A DNA stretch of 64,000 nucleotides from Vibrio maritimus. Lineage in GTDB: Bacteria; Pseudomonadota; Gammaproteobacteria; Enterobacterales; Vibrionaceae. The notes beneath the pieces were generated by a model that had not been told where the DNA came from, made no database searches, and saw only the letters and a list, made by a program, of their open reading frames with translations. The position numbers were made by a program, and so were the translations under genes. Below, one piece after another: positions 29,166 through 40,430 of this stretch (position 1 is the stretch's first letter; each line of letters starts with the position of its first letter). The stretch is from assembly GCA_000755425.1 (NCBI GenBank), contig BBMT01000004.1:124001-188000 (forward strand), given 5' to 3'.

Positions 29166-29191
29166 CCAAGCGAGCTCAGATGTAGGCTTGG
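29166..29191. repeat. inverted repeat upstream of the methyltransferase gene
   Basis: CCAAGC and GCTTGG are complementary arms 14 bases apart, next to TATATACCC, the same core as at 11781. It lies in the divergent gap between the CLCA_X and methyltransferase genes. Function is unknown. Confidence 0.3.
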
Positions 29192-29317
29192 TGTGATTGC
29201 AATGAGTGTTAATGTGGTTTACTCGTTTATGGGTTTAGTGTCATATTGATTCTAACCGACGGTTTTACAAGGAAAGGTTATGTCTCAAGTTCATCTCATT
29301 CGCCAAGGGGAAACGCT

Positions 29318-30115
29318 ATGGATGCATTAATAGCTCAATATACCGATGCCGACGAGCATTCGCGCTTAACTCGTCAGTATATTGCCCAGCTTGAGTACGA
29401 CACGACGATGCACTTATTGAATGGCTACCTCGGTAAGGGGAAAGATGTCTGTGAATTAGGCGCTGCAACAGGCCGTTATTCTTTGGAGTTTGCCAGTCAG
29501 GGGTGCAATGTCACAGCAGTGGAGTTGGTTCCGGACCAAGTCCGAATTCTCAAAGAAAACGCTTTAAAGCAAGGTTTGGTGCTGGATGTTTATGAAGGGA
29601 ATGCATGCCATGTCCCTTTTATCGAGGATGAATCTCAAGATTTGTGTGTCATCTTGGGCCCGCTGTATCACTTGAAAACTGTGCATGAGCGTCAGCAAGC
29701 GATACAAGAAGCTAAGCGCATTTTGAAGCCTGGTGGAGTGCTTGCAATAGCTTATATTTCCAAGTTTTTTGTTGCTGGATTATTTGCGCAACGTTTTTCA
29801 CATTTAATCACACCAGAGGTGCTTGATGAGTTGAACTCGAAAGGCACGGTGTCATGTGACGAGGCAGATAGCTTTTTTCAGGTGGGGTATTTTGCTTCTC
29901 CGGGAGAGATGGAAACGCTGGTTACTCAATCAGGTTTCAGTATTCTTCTTCATGCAGCAACTGACAGCTTTAGCCGCTACTTAGACTCCGGAGTGAATAG
30001 TCTTACACCGTCTCAGTATCAAGCATGGTTATCTTATCATCTCAGCACGTGTTTAGAACCAAGCTTATTGGGTGCGAGTAATCATGGCCTGGTGTTAGCT
30101 AAAATGGGTGACTAA
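29318..30115 (+). CDS. class I SAM-dependent methyltransferase
   Basis: A 265-residue soluble enzyme. The SAM-binding motif I is VCELGAATGRYSLEFA near residues 46-61, motif II is VTAVELVPDQV, and a motif with GPLYHL and RILKPGGVL follows. AAGGGGA lies seven bases before the ATG at 29318; the frame is open further upstream to 29246. The substrate cannot be told; GPLYHL is common in UbiE-like small-molecule methyltransferases. Confidence 0.85.
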   Translation: MDALIAQYTDADEHSRLTRQYIAQLEYDTTMHLLNGYLGKGKDVCELGAATGRYSLEFASQGCNVTAVELVPDQVRILKENALKQGLVLDVYEGNACHVPFIEDESQDLCVILGPLYHLKTVHERQQAIQEAKRILKPGGVLAIAYISKFFVAGLFAQRFSHLITPEVLDELNSKGTVSCDEADSFFQVGYFASPGEMETLVTQSGFSILLHAATDSFSRYLDSGVNSLTPSQYQAWLSYHLSTCLEPSLLGASNHGLVLAKMGD

Positions 30116-30225
30116 GGGGTGACTAAGGGGTGGCAAGGTGAATACTGGTTATAATTGATATAACCAACATTATAATTTTGGCAGGTATATTGTTTGAAAA
30201 TTATAACTATTACATAAATATATCG

Positions 30226-32099
30226 ATGAAGTTTCAATCAAAAATTGTCTTAACCTCAAGCGTTCTTTTCGTATTTGTTATCACATTAGTTGGCGCCATC
30301 AATTACTATTTCACCAATGAAACATTTAAAAAACACACCGAACAAAATATTCAAGAACTGACAAAAAGCATCAGCTTTACCATCGCTCATGAACTACTTA
30401 CCAAGCGTGAGTTGGTAAAATCTGTTGTGCATTCTCTCAATTTGATAGATGCGACCAATACTCAATCGGCACTTAAAGCTATTTCAGCCCCTGCGTTGAC
30501 AAGCAGTTTTCAGGCGATAGGTATAGGCTATGAGGACTCAGGAGAGTTACTCTCTAGCAATAATTGGGTACCTGACCAAAACTATGATGTTCGTAATCGA
30601 CCTTGGTATATCGCGGCAACGAACGCGAGTGACATCGTTGTTACTAAACCTTATATCGATTCCTCGACGAACCAAATGATCATCTCAGTGGCCTCATCTT
30701 TGTTCACCAATACAAACCAATTAATCGGCAATGCGGTGTTTGATATTTCATTGGATCCGCTAATTGATCTAATGAATCAAACCAACCTGTTTGGTACTGG
30801 TTATATGTTCATGGTGACCAGTGAAGGTATGATTATCGCGCACCCAAACGATAGTTTAATGGCCGTCAGGTGACTGACTTTGTCCCGAATGCTGAAGTTG
30901 CAACGGGTATTTCAGAGATCTGGATTAATGATGCTAAGTACTTGATGAGTTTGGAATTGGTATCGGGTTCTGACTGGTATGTGGGCGCTGTTGTTAATGA
31001 GGAGCTTGCATTCTTGGACTTCTCGCGCTTAATCAAGAAAACTCTAGCCTTCACCGCGGTACTCATCGTCATCATCACGTTTGTTTTGTTTGCAGTGATT
31101 CGTCATTTGTTTAAGCCTGTAGGAGAGTTGAGAGAGGCGCTAAAAAACGTAGCATCTGGCGAAGCAGATTTAACCCATCGTCTACGAACGGATACGGATA
31201 AAGAATTTGCCGAATTGGGTCATTACTTTAATCAGTTTGTCGCTAACCTGCACAGTCAGATTTTAGCATCGAAAGATCTTTCTATTTTGGTAAAGAACCA
31301 CGCCACATTGACGCAGAGTGCTGCACACGAAACCGAGCAAAATGTGAATAAGCAAATGGATGAGCTTAACGCGCTTGCCACTGCAATAGAGCAAATGACC
31401 ACTGCCGCAGAAGAAACTGCGAAAAGTACGTTAGAAGCTGCCCAAAGCGCGAGTGATGTGGAAAGCAATGTTCTACATGGCGTTGATATTGTCAGAGAGA
31501 CTGAATCCAATATTCAGCGGTTATCTGGCAATATACATCTGGTTTCAACTCAATCGGATAAGTTAGTCGAGAGTACCAAGAGTATTGGCAGTATTCTCGA
31601 AGAAATTAATGAGATTGCCAATCAAACCAACTTACTCGCACTCAATGCGACGATTGAGGCAGCGAGAGCCGGTGAGGCTGGAAGAGGGTTTGCCGTTGTT
31701 GCCGATCATGTACGGTTGCTTTCTTTGAAGACTCAAGAGGCGACTAAAGAAATCCATGCAAAATCAGAACAGCTACTACTTACTACGAGCTCAATATCCG
31801 ATGCGATTGGCGTGAGTGAGAGGAATGTTAAAGGTGCAGTAAACTCGGCACGCTCAGCGACAGATCTCTTAAGTGTTGTTCAACAGAATATTGAGAATAT
31901 CTCTGTGTGCACGGGACAAATTGCAACGGCTGCTGAAGAGCAATGTAACGTATCTGGAGAGGTTAGCCGAAATACGCAGCAAATTAGCAAACTGAGCCAA
32001 CAAGTCACTGAGCAAGCTGAAGAAACGAATCATTATATGGATATACAAATCGCGGAAATTGACAAGCAGCAAAGTATCCTAGAGCGTTTTAAACTCTAG
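30226..32099 (+). CDS. methyl-accepting chemotaxis protein with dCache sensor (frameshift)
   Basis: About 625 residues when joined. A first membrane helix (residues 5-28) precedes a periplasmic dCache-like domain with the typical RNRPWYIAA motif. One base added near 30866 restores [14 protein letters not shown] second helix, HAMP and a signalling coiled coil follow, with the hairpin [22 protein letters not shown]. No CheR-binding NWETF tail is visible. RNRPWY in dCache domains often accompanies amino acid or amine ligands, but the ligand is open. The start is the Met at 30226; the frame is open from 30178. Confidence 0.9.
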
Positions 32100-33235
32100 A
32101 GCATACAAAGGGTGCTGTCTCACACTAAAAGCGTGTAGACAAAGCTTTTTGTGAATTAAAGCCAGCAGTTGATTTTGATTTTTACATTCTGCTTTGCGAA
32201 GAATATTTTTAATGTGAAACCTGACATTGGCTTCTGAGGTAAAAAGAGTGCTCGCGACTTCTTTTGCTACCTTTCCTTCAATTAGTTGGTCAGCAACTTT
32301 AGTTTCGGCGTTGGTCAGGTTGAAAGTGGTTTGTATTATAGATCCTGTTGGAGAGCGACTTGGTAGAATCATCACAATGCAAGCTACGTCGTCGATGAAC
32401 TGTGTGTCTCGGTTGTAGGCGGGCTTCCAAGGGAATACGACGGCTTTATATTCTTGTGTATCAAGCATAAATGGGATGAAAGTCGGGTTCGACTCATACC
32501 TACTCAGTAGTGCCTTTCTAATTTCCATATGCAGGGCCTTAGTGTCATTTGCGGTGGGTAAGCGAATAGGGTAGGTGCATTGAATATTGGTTCTCTGGGT
32601 TAGAAATGGGGCAGCGGAGACGGTATGTGTAATAACTTGCCCCGATTTATTTAATAAGATGTTAGTCGTCGCTAATTGCTCTAGCGCTGATTCGTAACCA
32701 GCGATGATGGTTTCTTTTTTCATCAGCTCTTTGCCAATTAAAACGGACCGCTGTATATGAGGAATGAGAAGTTGTAAGTTAGCGACTGAATGACTGTCGA
32801 AGTTGGTGGAGTTAAAGTCTCTCGCGAGTGAAAAATAACCATAGCATTCGTCGTCATGATAAAGTTTGACCCCTAAAAACTTATCCATCCCTGCACGGCT
32901 GTAGAACTTTTGATGGATTTCTAGAGATTGCATTTGTTCGTTTGAGATAACCTTAGCAGTATCGATTATCACACCGCATTGAGCTAAATTTAACGAATCT
33001 GATAGCGTATCAATTTGGATGTATTTTTGATTATATTCAAGCAGTTCGTCGTCAGTAAATGCAGTCGTAGTTGCAAATGAGAGGTGTCGTTCATTAAATC
33101 GCTCGATCACCAAATTACGGTGGTTAGCTCCAACAAATTGGCTAACCTTTTTTAATGCGACATGCCAATGTTCAGGTTTATTGAAGCAGAGTATATATCG
33201 TCAATAAGCTCTAGAATAATTTGTTGTTGATTCAT
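32079..33235 (-). CDS. LuxR-type HTH transcriptional regulator (frameshift)
   Basis: About 385 residues when joined. The C-terminal LuxR helix-turn-helix is clear: [22 protein letters not shown], then [22 protein letters not shown] (two parts of one domain). The N-terminal region is a GAF-like sensory domain without autoinducer-specific residues I can point to. One base added near 33183 extends the N-terminus to the ATG at 33235 ([14 protein letters not shown]). The predicted stop lies 21 bases inside the convergent chemoreceptor gene, so another missing base near 32131 that would end the protein at LHAF is possible. Confidence 0.8.
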
Positions 33236-33371
33236 GCTTATGTATTTTATTGTTTCAGTTATCAATAAAAGTAGACTGCTAATAATTGATCGAGTAATTG
33301 TAAAACAATAATTGTGAACGTCATTCGTTCGGTATATTTAACTTTGGCGTGGTGTTTTTGGATAATAAATA

Positions 33372-33400
33372 ACCAAAGCGGGCATTCTTCCCGCTTTGGT
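33372..33400 (-). terminator. Rho-independent terminator after the AI-2E transporter gene
   Basis: ACCAAAGCGGG and CCCGCTTTGGT form an 11-base perfect stem. On the minus strand it is followed by a T-rich stretch (TTATTTATT). It lies 30 bases beyond the AI-2E gene stop. Confidence 0.8.
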
Positions 33401-33429
33401 ATTGCTGTCGATAGAATTAGTGTTACTGG

Positions 33430-34556
33430 TTAAATTTTGTAATCATCCGCGCCTTCTACTGTTTCTACCTCTTCGCTGAGCTCGCTTTGGGTTTCGTAGT
33501 TAATCCAGAACAAGAACAACTCATACCAAATTGCCAGGACAATCGCACCCAAGAACAAGCCTATAATGCCCGCAAAGAGCATCCCGCCAATAGCACCGAT
33601 CAGAATGATAGGCATTGGAACGTCCACACCACGTCCCATCAGCATAGGTTTGAGGAAGTTGTCTGAAAGACCGCCAGCCAATGCCCAGATTGTGAATATT
33701 GTGGTGCTAGTGCCATCGCCGGTTGAATAAACATAGAAAATCACTGGAGCGACAATCAATAGCGCCGGAAGTTGAGCAATACACAAAATCAAAGTCGCCA
33801 GAGTCAGTAAACCAGCGGCGGGTACTTTGAATACAAACATCGCGGCGCCAATAATAGCAGACTGAATAAAGGCAACACCGACAACACCAAGCAATACACT
33901 GCGAATGGTCGCCGCCATTAAGTTCGCCCATTGTTCTGCTTTTTTACCAACGGCACGCACTGCAACGGTTTCTAGCGCTCCAGATATTTTTTCTGCGTGA
34001 GCCATAAAGCCACCCGCAATCGCGAGTGAAATGATGAACATGATAAGACTAGTCAGTGCGCCACCAAGGATAGAAGCGATGGTACCCAAGAAGCCTTTAA
34101 TTTCAGGCAAGAACTGCTGGATGCCTTTTTCAATATTGGTCGCGAACAGGTTCCAGATACTGTAGAGCTTGTCGCCGATGATTGGGATTTGGGCGACTTT
34201 ATCGGTAGGGCCTGGGATCTTAATATCGCCGCTTTGCAGCACTTCTGTTGTATGGGCAACACCGTCATAAATGGAGCCTGATACCAATACAAATGGTATA
34301 ACTAAGATAGAAATACCAATTAACGCAACCAACGTAGAAGCTAAACCTCGTTTACCACCAAGCGAACGTTCGAGCTTTTTGGTGACGGGTAATAGAGCTA
34401 CGGCAATGATTGCCCCCACAACACCGGAATAATGAACGGTTTAATGATGTCGTATGTAAAGCTGAGTAGAAGTACGAGTAAGCCGATTCGAATAGCCGAC
34501 TCCACCATATTGTTGACAAAGAGCTTGCTTTGACGTTGTTCGGTTTGTCTATCCAT
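33430..34556 (-). CDS. AI-2E family transporter (frameshift near the start)
   Basis: About 376 residues when joined, with eight or so membrane helices. One G added in the GGGGG run near 34414 joins FIIPVLWG to AIIAVALLPVTKKLERSLGG, the family's conserved N-terminus. The conserved late segment ALAGGLSDNFLKPMLMGRG is present. Members export autoinducer 2, or exchange ions and act as general permeases, so the substrate is open. The ATG at 34556 overlaps the end of the potassium channel gene by eight bases. Confidence 0.88.
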
Positions 34557-35235
34557 TTTGTTTTTCCCTGTGTTGCAAATTTGCACTGACTAAACTCGAT
34601 ACGACGATGGCCATATAAAATACGCCTACGATCGCTTCTAAATACACCACTACTTGAGCCAATGGAGTCACTGGACTTATATCACCATAACCGAGCGTAG
34701 TTAAAGTAACGAAACTAAAATAGGCCGCATTGGAGAAGTTCTCTCCCCAAGAAATCGCTTCCATACCGGTAAATGCGCCAGGTGAATATTCAATGACTAC
34801 CAAATAAACGATAGCCCACATTAAGCCGAGCAGGAGAAATAATGCGACTGAGCCGATGACTTTGTTGGTATTTACTTCGCCATGAAACAGAACTTGTCTT
34901 GCCGTGGACTTGAATGTTCCGAAGAAGAAACAGAAGGTGAGCGCCAGCATGGCGATATCCATTTCACGTCGCTCGAATATGAGTTTGAAAATAATGACAG
35001 CAACCCAGCATAGAGCAAGTGTTTTCAGAAGTCGTGACCAGTTTTTATCAAACCTAAGACTCGCAAAACAGACGATAAAGGTAATGACAATAGTGACTTG
35101 AAGAACGCGTTCGATGGCACCACTACCCACTACTTCAGCTAAAGCTCCGCTTATCAATAGTGCGATCAAAGCGAGGGTTAAATAGAAGAAGTTGTTTTCT
35201 TCATTGATGTTTTTAAGGCGGCTTCCTACTTTCAT
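34549..35235 (-). CDS. potassium channel family protein
   Basis: A 228-residue membrane protein with four predicted helices, then a pore loop and a final helix. The selectivity filter is FVTLTTLGYGDISP, matching the TxxTxGYGD signature. It has no C-terminal RCK or cyclic-nucleotide domain, so gating is not by a known ligand domain. The stop overlaps the next gene's start (ATGGATAG), so the two are translationally coupled. Confidence 0.9.
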   Translation of the reverse strand: MKVGSRLKNINEENNFFYLTLALIALLISGALAEVVGSGAIERVLQVTIVITFIVCFASLRFDKNWSRLLKTLALCWVAVIIFKLIFERREMDIAMLALTFCFFFGTFKSTARQVLFHGEVNTNKVIGSVALFLLLGLMWAIVYLVVIEYSPGAFTGMEAISWGENFSNAAYFSFVTLTTLGYGDISPVTPLAQVVVYLEAIVGVFYMAIVVSSLVSANLQHREKQNG

Positions 35236-35295
35236 CCTATCTATCCTTGCATCTTTGCGATGGTATTACCTAAATACACCCCCGCGTGCGGCACG

Positions 35296-36171
35296 TTACT
35301 CAGAGTCTTCCATCACCATAATAGACGCCGAGAGTCCAAATCTTAGGTGAACCCCTTCTGGTAGTTCCTTAATCGAAATACGCACCGGAATACGCTGCGC
35401 AAGTCGAATCCACTGGAATACTGGGTTTACATTAGGCAGTAAGTTGTAGCCCACGGTGCCATCTTTTGGCGCAATCCCCCAGCCAATGGAGTCGACCGTT
35501 GCTTCCAATGGCATGTCTGGATGCGACATTAATGTCACCCGAGCGTCACTGCCTGGTTTTATTTGTGGTAGTTGGTTTTCTCTGAAAAAGCCGAATACCC
35601 AAAAGCTATTTTCGTCAATCAGCGCCAATAACGGTTGGTTAGCCACCGCCTGCGTACCAGTGCGAATGTCGAGGTTGGAAACAAAGCCATCGACCGAAGC
35701 TACGACACGGGTATAGCTTAGGTTAAGCCTGGCGGATTTCAGTTTTTCTTCCGATGCTTTGATTTTGAGTAGGGATTCTTGATAGGAGATTTCACGCCGA
35801 ATCAGATCTTTATGCGATACAGCACCTTTATCTTTTTTACGAATGTCGAGGAGGCGGTCATATTCGATTTTCTTGCCTTTAGAGCTGATAATGGACTGCT
35901 CAAGAGCGACTTCCGCCTGAACCAAGGCCACCTGGTAAGTCTCTGGATCAATCTCAAAAAGAAGATCGCCTTTCTGCACTCTTTGGTTATCGGTTATGGC
36001 TACGTTAACAATGGGACCTGAGACACGCGGAGCAACTTTAATAATATTCGCCCTTACTTGGCCATCTCGCGTCCAAGGGTTATTGAAGTAGTCTTGGTAT
36101 TTTTGATACCCAAACCAAGCCGCGCCACCAAGTATGACTAAGTTCAGGATGATAATAATGGATTTCTTCAT
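35296..36171 (-). CDS. HlyD-family periplasmic adaptor of an AaeA-type efflux pump
   Basis: A 291-residue adaptor with one N-terminal membrane helix (IIIILNLVILGGAAWFGYQ). The lipoyl half-motifs PRVSGPIVNVAITDNQRVQKGDLL and SVDGFVSNLDIRTGTQA (described as two halves of one domain) surround a helical hairpin. A beta-barrel domain with FRENQLPQIKPGSDARV follows. It links an inner-membrane FUSC pump to an outer-membrane channel, and is the last gene of the four-gene operon. Confidence 0.9.
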   Translation of the reverse strand: MKKSIIIILNLVILGGAAWFGYQKYQDYFNNPWTRDGQVRANIIKVAPRVSGPIVNVAITDNQRVQKGDLLFEIDPETYQVALVQAEVALEQSIISSKGKKIEYDRLLDIRKKDKGAVSHKDLIRREISYQESLLKIKASEEKLKSARLNLSYTRVVASVDGFVSNLDIRTGTQAVANQPLLALIDENSFWVFGFFRENQLPQIKPGSDARVTLMSHPDMPLEATVDSIGWGIAPKDGTVGYNLLPNVNPVFQWIRLAQRIPVRISIKELPEGVHLRFGLSASIMVMEDSE

Positions 36172-36182
36172 TCGAGAGGCTC

Positions 36183-36386
36183 CTAAAACCTAATCACAAA
36201 GTGGTCGAAGGCAACAACGTACATCACCACAATGGCGAGAAATGTTAGTGAAGGGAATGCGACAAATCGCGATAGCTTCGTTTTGTTCATGATGATCACC
36301 GTAATCCATGTGGCCACAATTGCCATACACACGACGAGAAGTAGCGGTGAAAAATAGATATCGCCCCAAGCGAGTTCGTGTGGCAT
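36183..36386 (-). CDS. DUF1656 small membrane protein of the efflux operon
   Basis: A 67-residue protein with two membrane helices, starting MPHELAWGDIYFSPLLL, typical of DUF1656 (AaeX-like). Its ATG is adjacent to the TAG of the outer-membrane channel gene, and it ends 11 bases before the adaptor gene. Members always accompany AaeA/AaeB-like pumps; their exact role is unknown. Confidence 0.9.
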   Translation of the reverse strand: MPHELAWGDIYFSPLLLVVCMAIVATWITVIIMNKTKLSRFVAFPSLTFLAIVVMYVVAFDHFVIRF

Positions 36387-37988
36387 CTACGGCTCCTCCT
36401 TGGTGGATGCGGTTCTAAACATCAGTTCAGGTACGACAGTATTTTCTTGGTTTAATTGGCTATCCCAATCCGTTCTTTTTTGCATCTGCTCAATGTTGTC
36501 TGGAGACACAAAGCTCTGTCCGGATTGAATCTGCCAACCGCCACCCAGTGACTTGTAAAGCGCGACGACCTGGTTGGCGACATTGCCCTTGATTTGTGCG
36601 TAGCTATCTTCACTGCGAGTCATTTTTTCTACTGAATTGAGCAGGCGCTCAAACGAGATTTGACCGTTCTCATATTGCGTAAGCGAGATATTGAATGCTC
36701 GCACCGATGCGTTGACCGATTGAAGTCGAAGTGCTTTTTGTTCGACATAGAGCTCGTAGGCTTCTATAGCGTTGGTGACTTCTTGCACCGCTTGTAGAAC
36801 CTTCTTGTTATAGTTGGTCATTGTCTCTTGAAAACGAGCGTCTTCTAGGCGGATGTTATTTTTAACTCGGCCGTATTGAAAAATGTTCCAGCTAAAGGCG
36901 GGGCCAGCCACTAAAGTCAGTGAGTCATTGAAGCTAAAGCTTGAACCTGCGGGGACTGAGCTGTCGATACCAATGGAGCCAAACAAGGAAAAGCTAGGAT
37001 AGAGCGCGGTTTCGGCTACGCCAATTTGTGCACTTTGTGCATGAGCTTGGAGTTCCGCGACTTGCAGATCGGGGCGTCTCATGACTAAGCTGGCGTCGAT
37101 ATTGGAGGTAAGCGCAGGAGCCTCAGGCACAATTGAACCATCCTCGTCTTCTGATATCAGCGACTTGGAGCCTGATGAACGAAAACGTTGTTCATATTCA
37201 GCGAGTCTTTGATTCATCCCATCTTCAAGTAAAGGGTCGACTTGCTCTGGCAGTAAACCGAGCAAGACAGCAAGTGCGTTGCGTGCCTGTAACATGGCAA
37301 TTTCAAGCGCGGGTAGTGCCGCTTTGGTGGTGAATAGTTGGTTTCTCGCCTGCTGTACGTCGAGCTCGGTGACGTTACCGGACTCAAATTGTACTCGAGT
37401 GATGTTGACAACACGCTCTTGAATTTCGATGTTTCGCTGCGATAGCAACATACGCTCTTGGAACGAACGATAGTTGATGTAATTGCGAGCCACTTCTGAA
37501 GTGATGGTCACTAATATGTCGTTATATGAGGCTACTGAGGCGTAGTAAGTGGCTTGCGCGGCTTCAATACCGCGAGCATATTTGCCCCAAACGTCCATTT
37601 CCCAACCAGCATCGAAACTAATGGCAGCGTTGTTGAAGGAGCTTTCATTGACATAGGCTCGAGCCAAGTTACCCGATAGGGCTTGTGCTTGAGGGTAACG
37701 TAGGCCGTCAGTAATACCTAACACGGCTCTGGCTTGTAAGATTCTAAGTCCAGCAGCTTCTACATCGAGGTTTTGCTTAGCGGCTTTCTCTACAAGTTGA
37801 TTGAGAGTCGGGTCGTTAAATTGTTGCCACCAATTCGCCGTTGATTGTGTGCTCGATTCGGTTTCACTGTCACTCCATGACTGAGGAAGCACAACTTTGC
37901 TGCTCGGCTCAAACTCAGGGCCAAGTGTGGTACAGGCAGTCATCAACACCGTCGTGGTAAAGGCTATGAATAGCCGATAGCTCATCAT
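36387..37988 (-). CDS. NodT-family outer-membrane efflux lipoprotein
   Basis: About 533 residues from the ATG at 37988, preceded by AGGGAC. The signal peptide ends in a lipobox (VLMTAC), so Cys is lipidated. The TolC-like repeats are visible as helices with VEAAGLRILQARAVLG and a second copy VMRRPDLQVAELQAHAQSAQ. An acidic insert (SLISEDEDGSIVPEAP) sits between the repeats. It forms the outer-membrane exit for the FUSC pump. Confidence 0.9.
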   Translation of the reverse strand: MMSYRLFIAFTTTVLMTACTTLGPEFEPSSKVVLPQSWSDSETESSTQSTANWWQQFNDPTLNQLVEKAAKQNLDVEAAGLRILQARAVLGITDGLRYPQAQALSGNLARAYVNESSFNNAAISFDAGWEMDVWGKYARGIEAAQATYYASVASYNDILVTITSEVARNYINYRSFQERMLLSQRNIEIQERVVNITRVQFESGNVTELDVQQARNQLFTTKAALPALEIAMLQARNALAVLLGLLPEQVDPLLEDGMNQRLAEYEQRFRSSGSKSLISEDEDGSIVPEAPALTSNIDASLVMRRPDLQVAELQAHAQSAQIGVAETALYPSFSLFGSIGIDSSVPAGSSFSFNDSLTLVAGPAFSWNIFQYGRVKNNIRLEDARFQETMTNYNKKVLQAVQEVTNAIEAYELYVEQKALRLQSVNASVRAFNISLTQYENGQISFERLLNSVEKMTRSEDSYAQIKGNVANQVVALYKSLGGGWQIQSGQSFVSPDNIEQMQKRTDWDSQLNQENTVVPELMFRTASTKEEP

Positions 37989-37998
37989 TATTTTGTCC

Positions 37999-40208
37999 CT
38001 AAAATCGATGCATCTTGAGGTTTTCCAGGTCGATATCCTGACTGGCCTCTTCAACATTTTTCAGCGCTTCATACAGATTTCTTTTCAAATGGAGAAATAG
38101 GTAAAAGCCTGCAATGTCATTTTTGTCTATCTCTTCCAAGTCGAGCGACTCGAAAAAGGTTTCTAGAGCTTGTTCAGCGCGAGTGTAGTCTTGTTCAGCC
38201 CGCTTGAAATACTCATGGCTGTTTGATTGTGCGTCACCATGTATTTTAGCCCCATGTATTTTGACTAGGTTGGTAAAACAGTATCGACGTGAGTCTCTCT
38301 AAGCTTAGTAATCAATGAGTTATTTTTCAGAATTGTTTGTGCAGCAACGAGATTATTTACATGTCCCATTAACACTCCACAGCGTTTGGCGTAGTGAATT
38401 AGGTGTTGTTGGGTATTGTTATCGAAATAGCTTACGTCGACCTTACTCGCCCACAACACCAGCTTTTTAGAGGCAACATTCGCAGTTTTGACATGTAGGG
38501 CGAGGCTTAGTCTTGTGAGCCAGTTTGGTCTGATATTTTGCATGCTGAGCAGTAAGTGGTGCAGGTGAAAGAAGAGTCGCTGCCTAACGGTTAAAAACAA
38601 ATGCTCAGCTTTGCTAGAAAAGGGAAAGTAGTGCGAAAACACTATCATCAGCACCACAAGGTAAAATAAGGTCATGACGGTAAGAATGATGCCAAAGTGA
38701 TAGGTCATCGTGTTGTCTATTCCAAGCACAAACATACCTAACATAAAGAAGATGGTGATAGGGCCTTTAAAAAGGTAGAAGCCAATAAAGGTATAGATAA
38801 ATAAGAACAGTGCGAGCTCTATTCCGAGCTCGAGCCCAGGCAAAATAAACACATAAGCGGGGATAGCGAATAAAAAACCGAAGGTGAATAGAAACCCTAG
38901 CGCTTTGGGATGAAGCGGCATAAAAGACAGGACTGCCATAAATATTGTAGAGAAAATCACAAAGCTGTAACCACCAGGCGGGTTAAATGTAATCCATAAA
39001 CCGCCTGCGACCCAGTAAGTGACGAAGACCTTAATCGACGTTTTAAAGTTTTCTGCATCCCACCATAAAAAGGCACTCGGCATGGGAGGAAGCGTCTCTT
39101 TAAACGACACCACTTTGGTGATGGAGTCAATACAGCTAACTGTTTCAGCGAGCTTCCCTGCATTGTCATAAAGTCGGTTCATTAGATAGCCCAAGGTCAA
39201 CACTGACGCCCTGGTAAGGTGACTGCTTGCTGCCAACTTTGCCTCATCAGCTCGTAGTTTCTTTTCTTCAAAACGAAAAGACTCTCCACTCGTGGGTGTG
39301 GCCAAAAACTGCTGACTTTGCAAGAGCAGTGTTTCAACTTGCTCGACAAACTCAGGGAACTCAGCCAAATAATCATTCGTGTTGGCATGGTTGAATCGCG
39401 CACTCGACGCAGTTGCAAGAAATTGAGTAATTTTCTGGGTGTGGTGGATAACCAGTTTCCACTCCTGGATGTACGCTGCGACTTCACTGCTTTCCTTTTT
39501 GATGACGTTGAAGCGCTGCTCAAGCGTGGTTTGTGCAGTGAACAGTTTTTCGACTAGTTCATCGATGGATGGTGTCGCGTCTTCGGCAGAATTACGTTCA
39601 CCCGTTTCGTCTCTTTTTTCATTAGGTTGAACATCACTCGAGGGTGAAGGAGCCATGCCTGGCAAAGATACGGAAATTGCTGCGAAGGTTTTTTGTTGTA
39701 TGTCTAAGGTTTCTTGAAGCAGTGCAGTGAGGTTTTGCTCGGCTTTACTAGGGAATAAATAGACCCCGACTAAGGTGTATATCGTTACGCCTAATACCGT
39801 CATATAAGCACGGTCGACACCATACAGAAAGGCACCTTCAGCATCGCCGCCGTTTGACATCATGAGAGTCATGACCGCCGTCAGCATGAGCAGAGTAGGG
39901 TCGCTTTGATAGGCGTTCCGAAAGTAAAAGATAAACGACACCACAATAGACACGCTTAGCATGTATAAAAACCGGTCCTGAGCGAACGCTCCCACTAAAA
40001 TTAGCCCGATAACGGCACCAACAACGGTGCCCAGTACTCTGAGACTGCCTTTTTCAAAAGATTCACGTTGACTCCCCGTCGATGCAATGAGCATAACGGT
40101 AGTTGCAGCCGTGGAAGCTTGAGGCCATCCCATAGCAAAAGGTATGAGATAAGCGAGAGTCAAACTCAGCGCCACCTTAGTGGCAAATCGCGCTTTGCTG
40201 TTCATCAT
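37999..40208 (-). CDS. FUSC-family inner-membrane efflux pump (AaeB-like, frameshift near the end)
   Basis: About 736 residues when joined, with an N-terminal block of membrane helices, a large cytoplasmic domain (about 160-370) and a second membrane block. This is the FUSC/AaeB layout used for export of aromatic acids and similar compounds. The open frame ends at 38265. One base added in the AAAA run near 38275 continues it into a helical tail ending at 37999, ten bases before the NodT gene start. The start is MMNSKAR at 40208; the frame is open upstream to 40415 with no better start. It is the first gene of the pump operon. Confidence 0.85.
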
Positions 40209-40430
40209 CCTTGAATTGAAGAGGGGGCTTAACTGAAATATAGACGCTAAATGTTGAGTTGGGTGGCTAACATCAAGAAATCTAAAAACTTTAGTGCGTT
40301 TAGTGAACTGCCTCGGCACTTTAAAATTAGAGCTATAAGCCTGTGGACTTTCCTTTTTTCGTGAAGTTGTACTGCATATCTGTACAAAATCTCCTAGATT
40401 CATAGGAGTGACCACAAAAAGGGACTTAAC

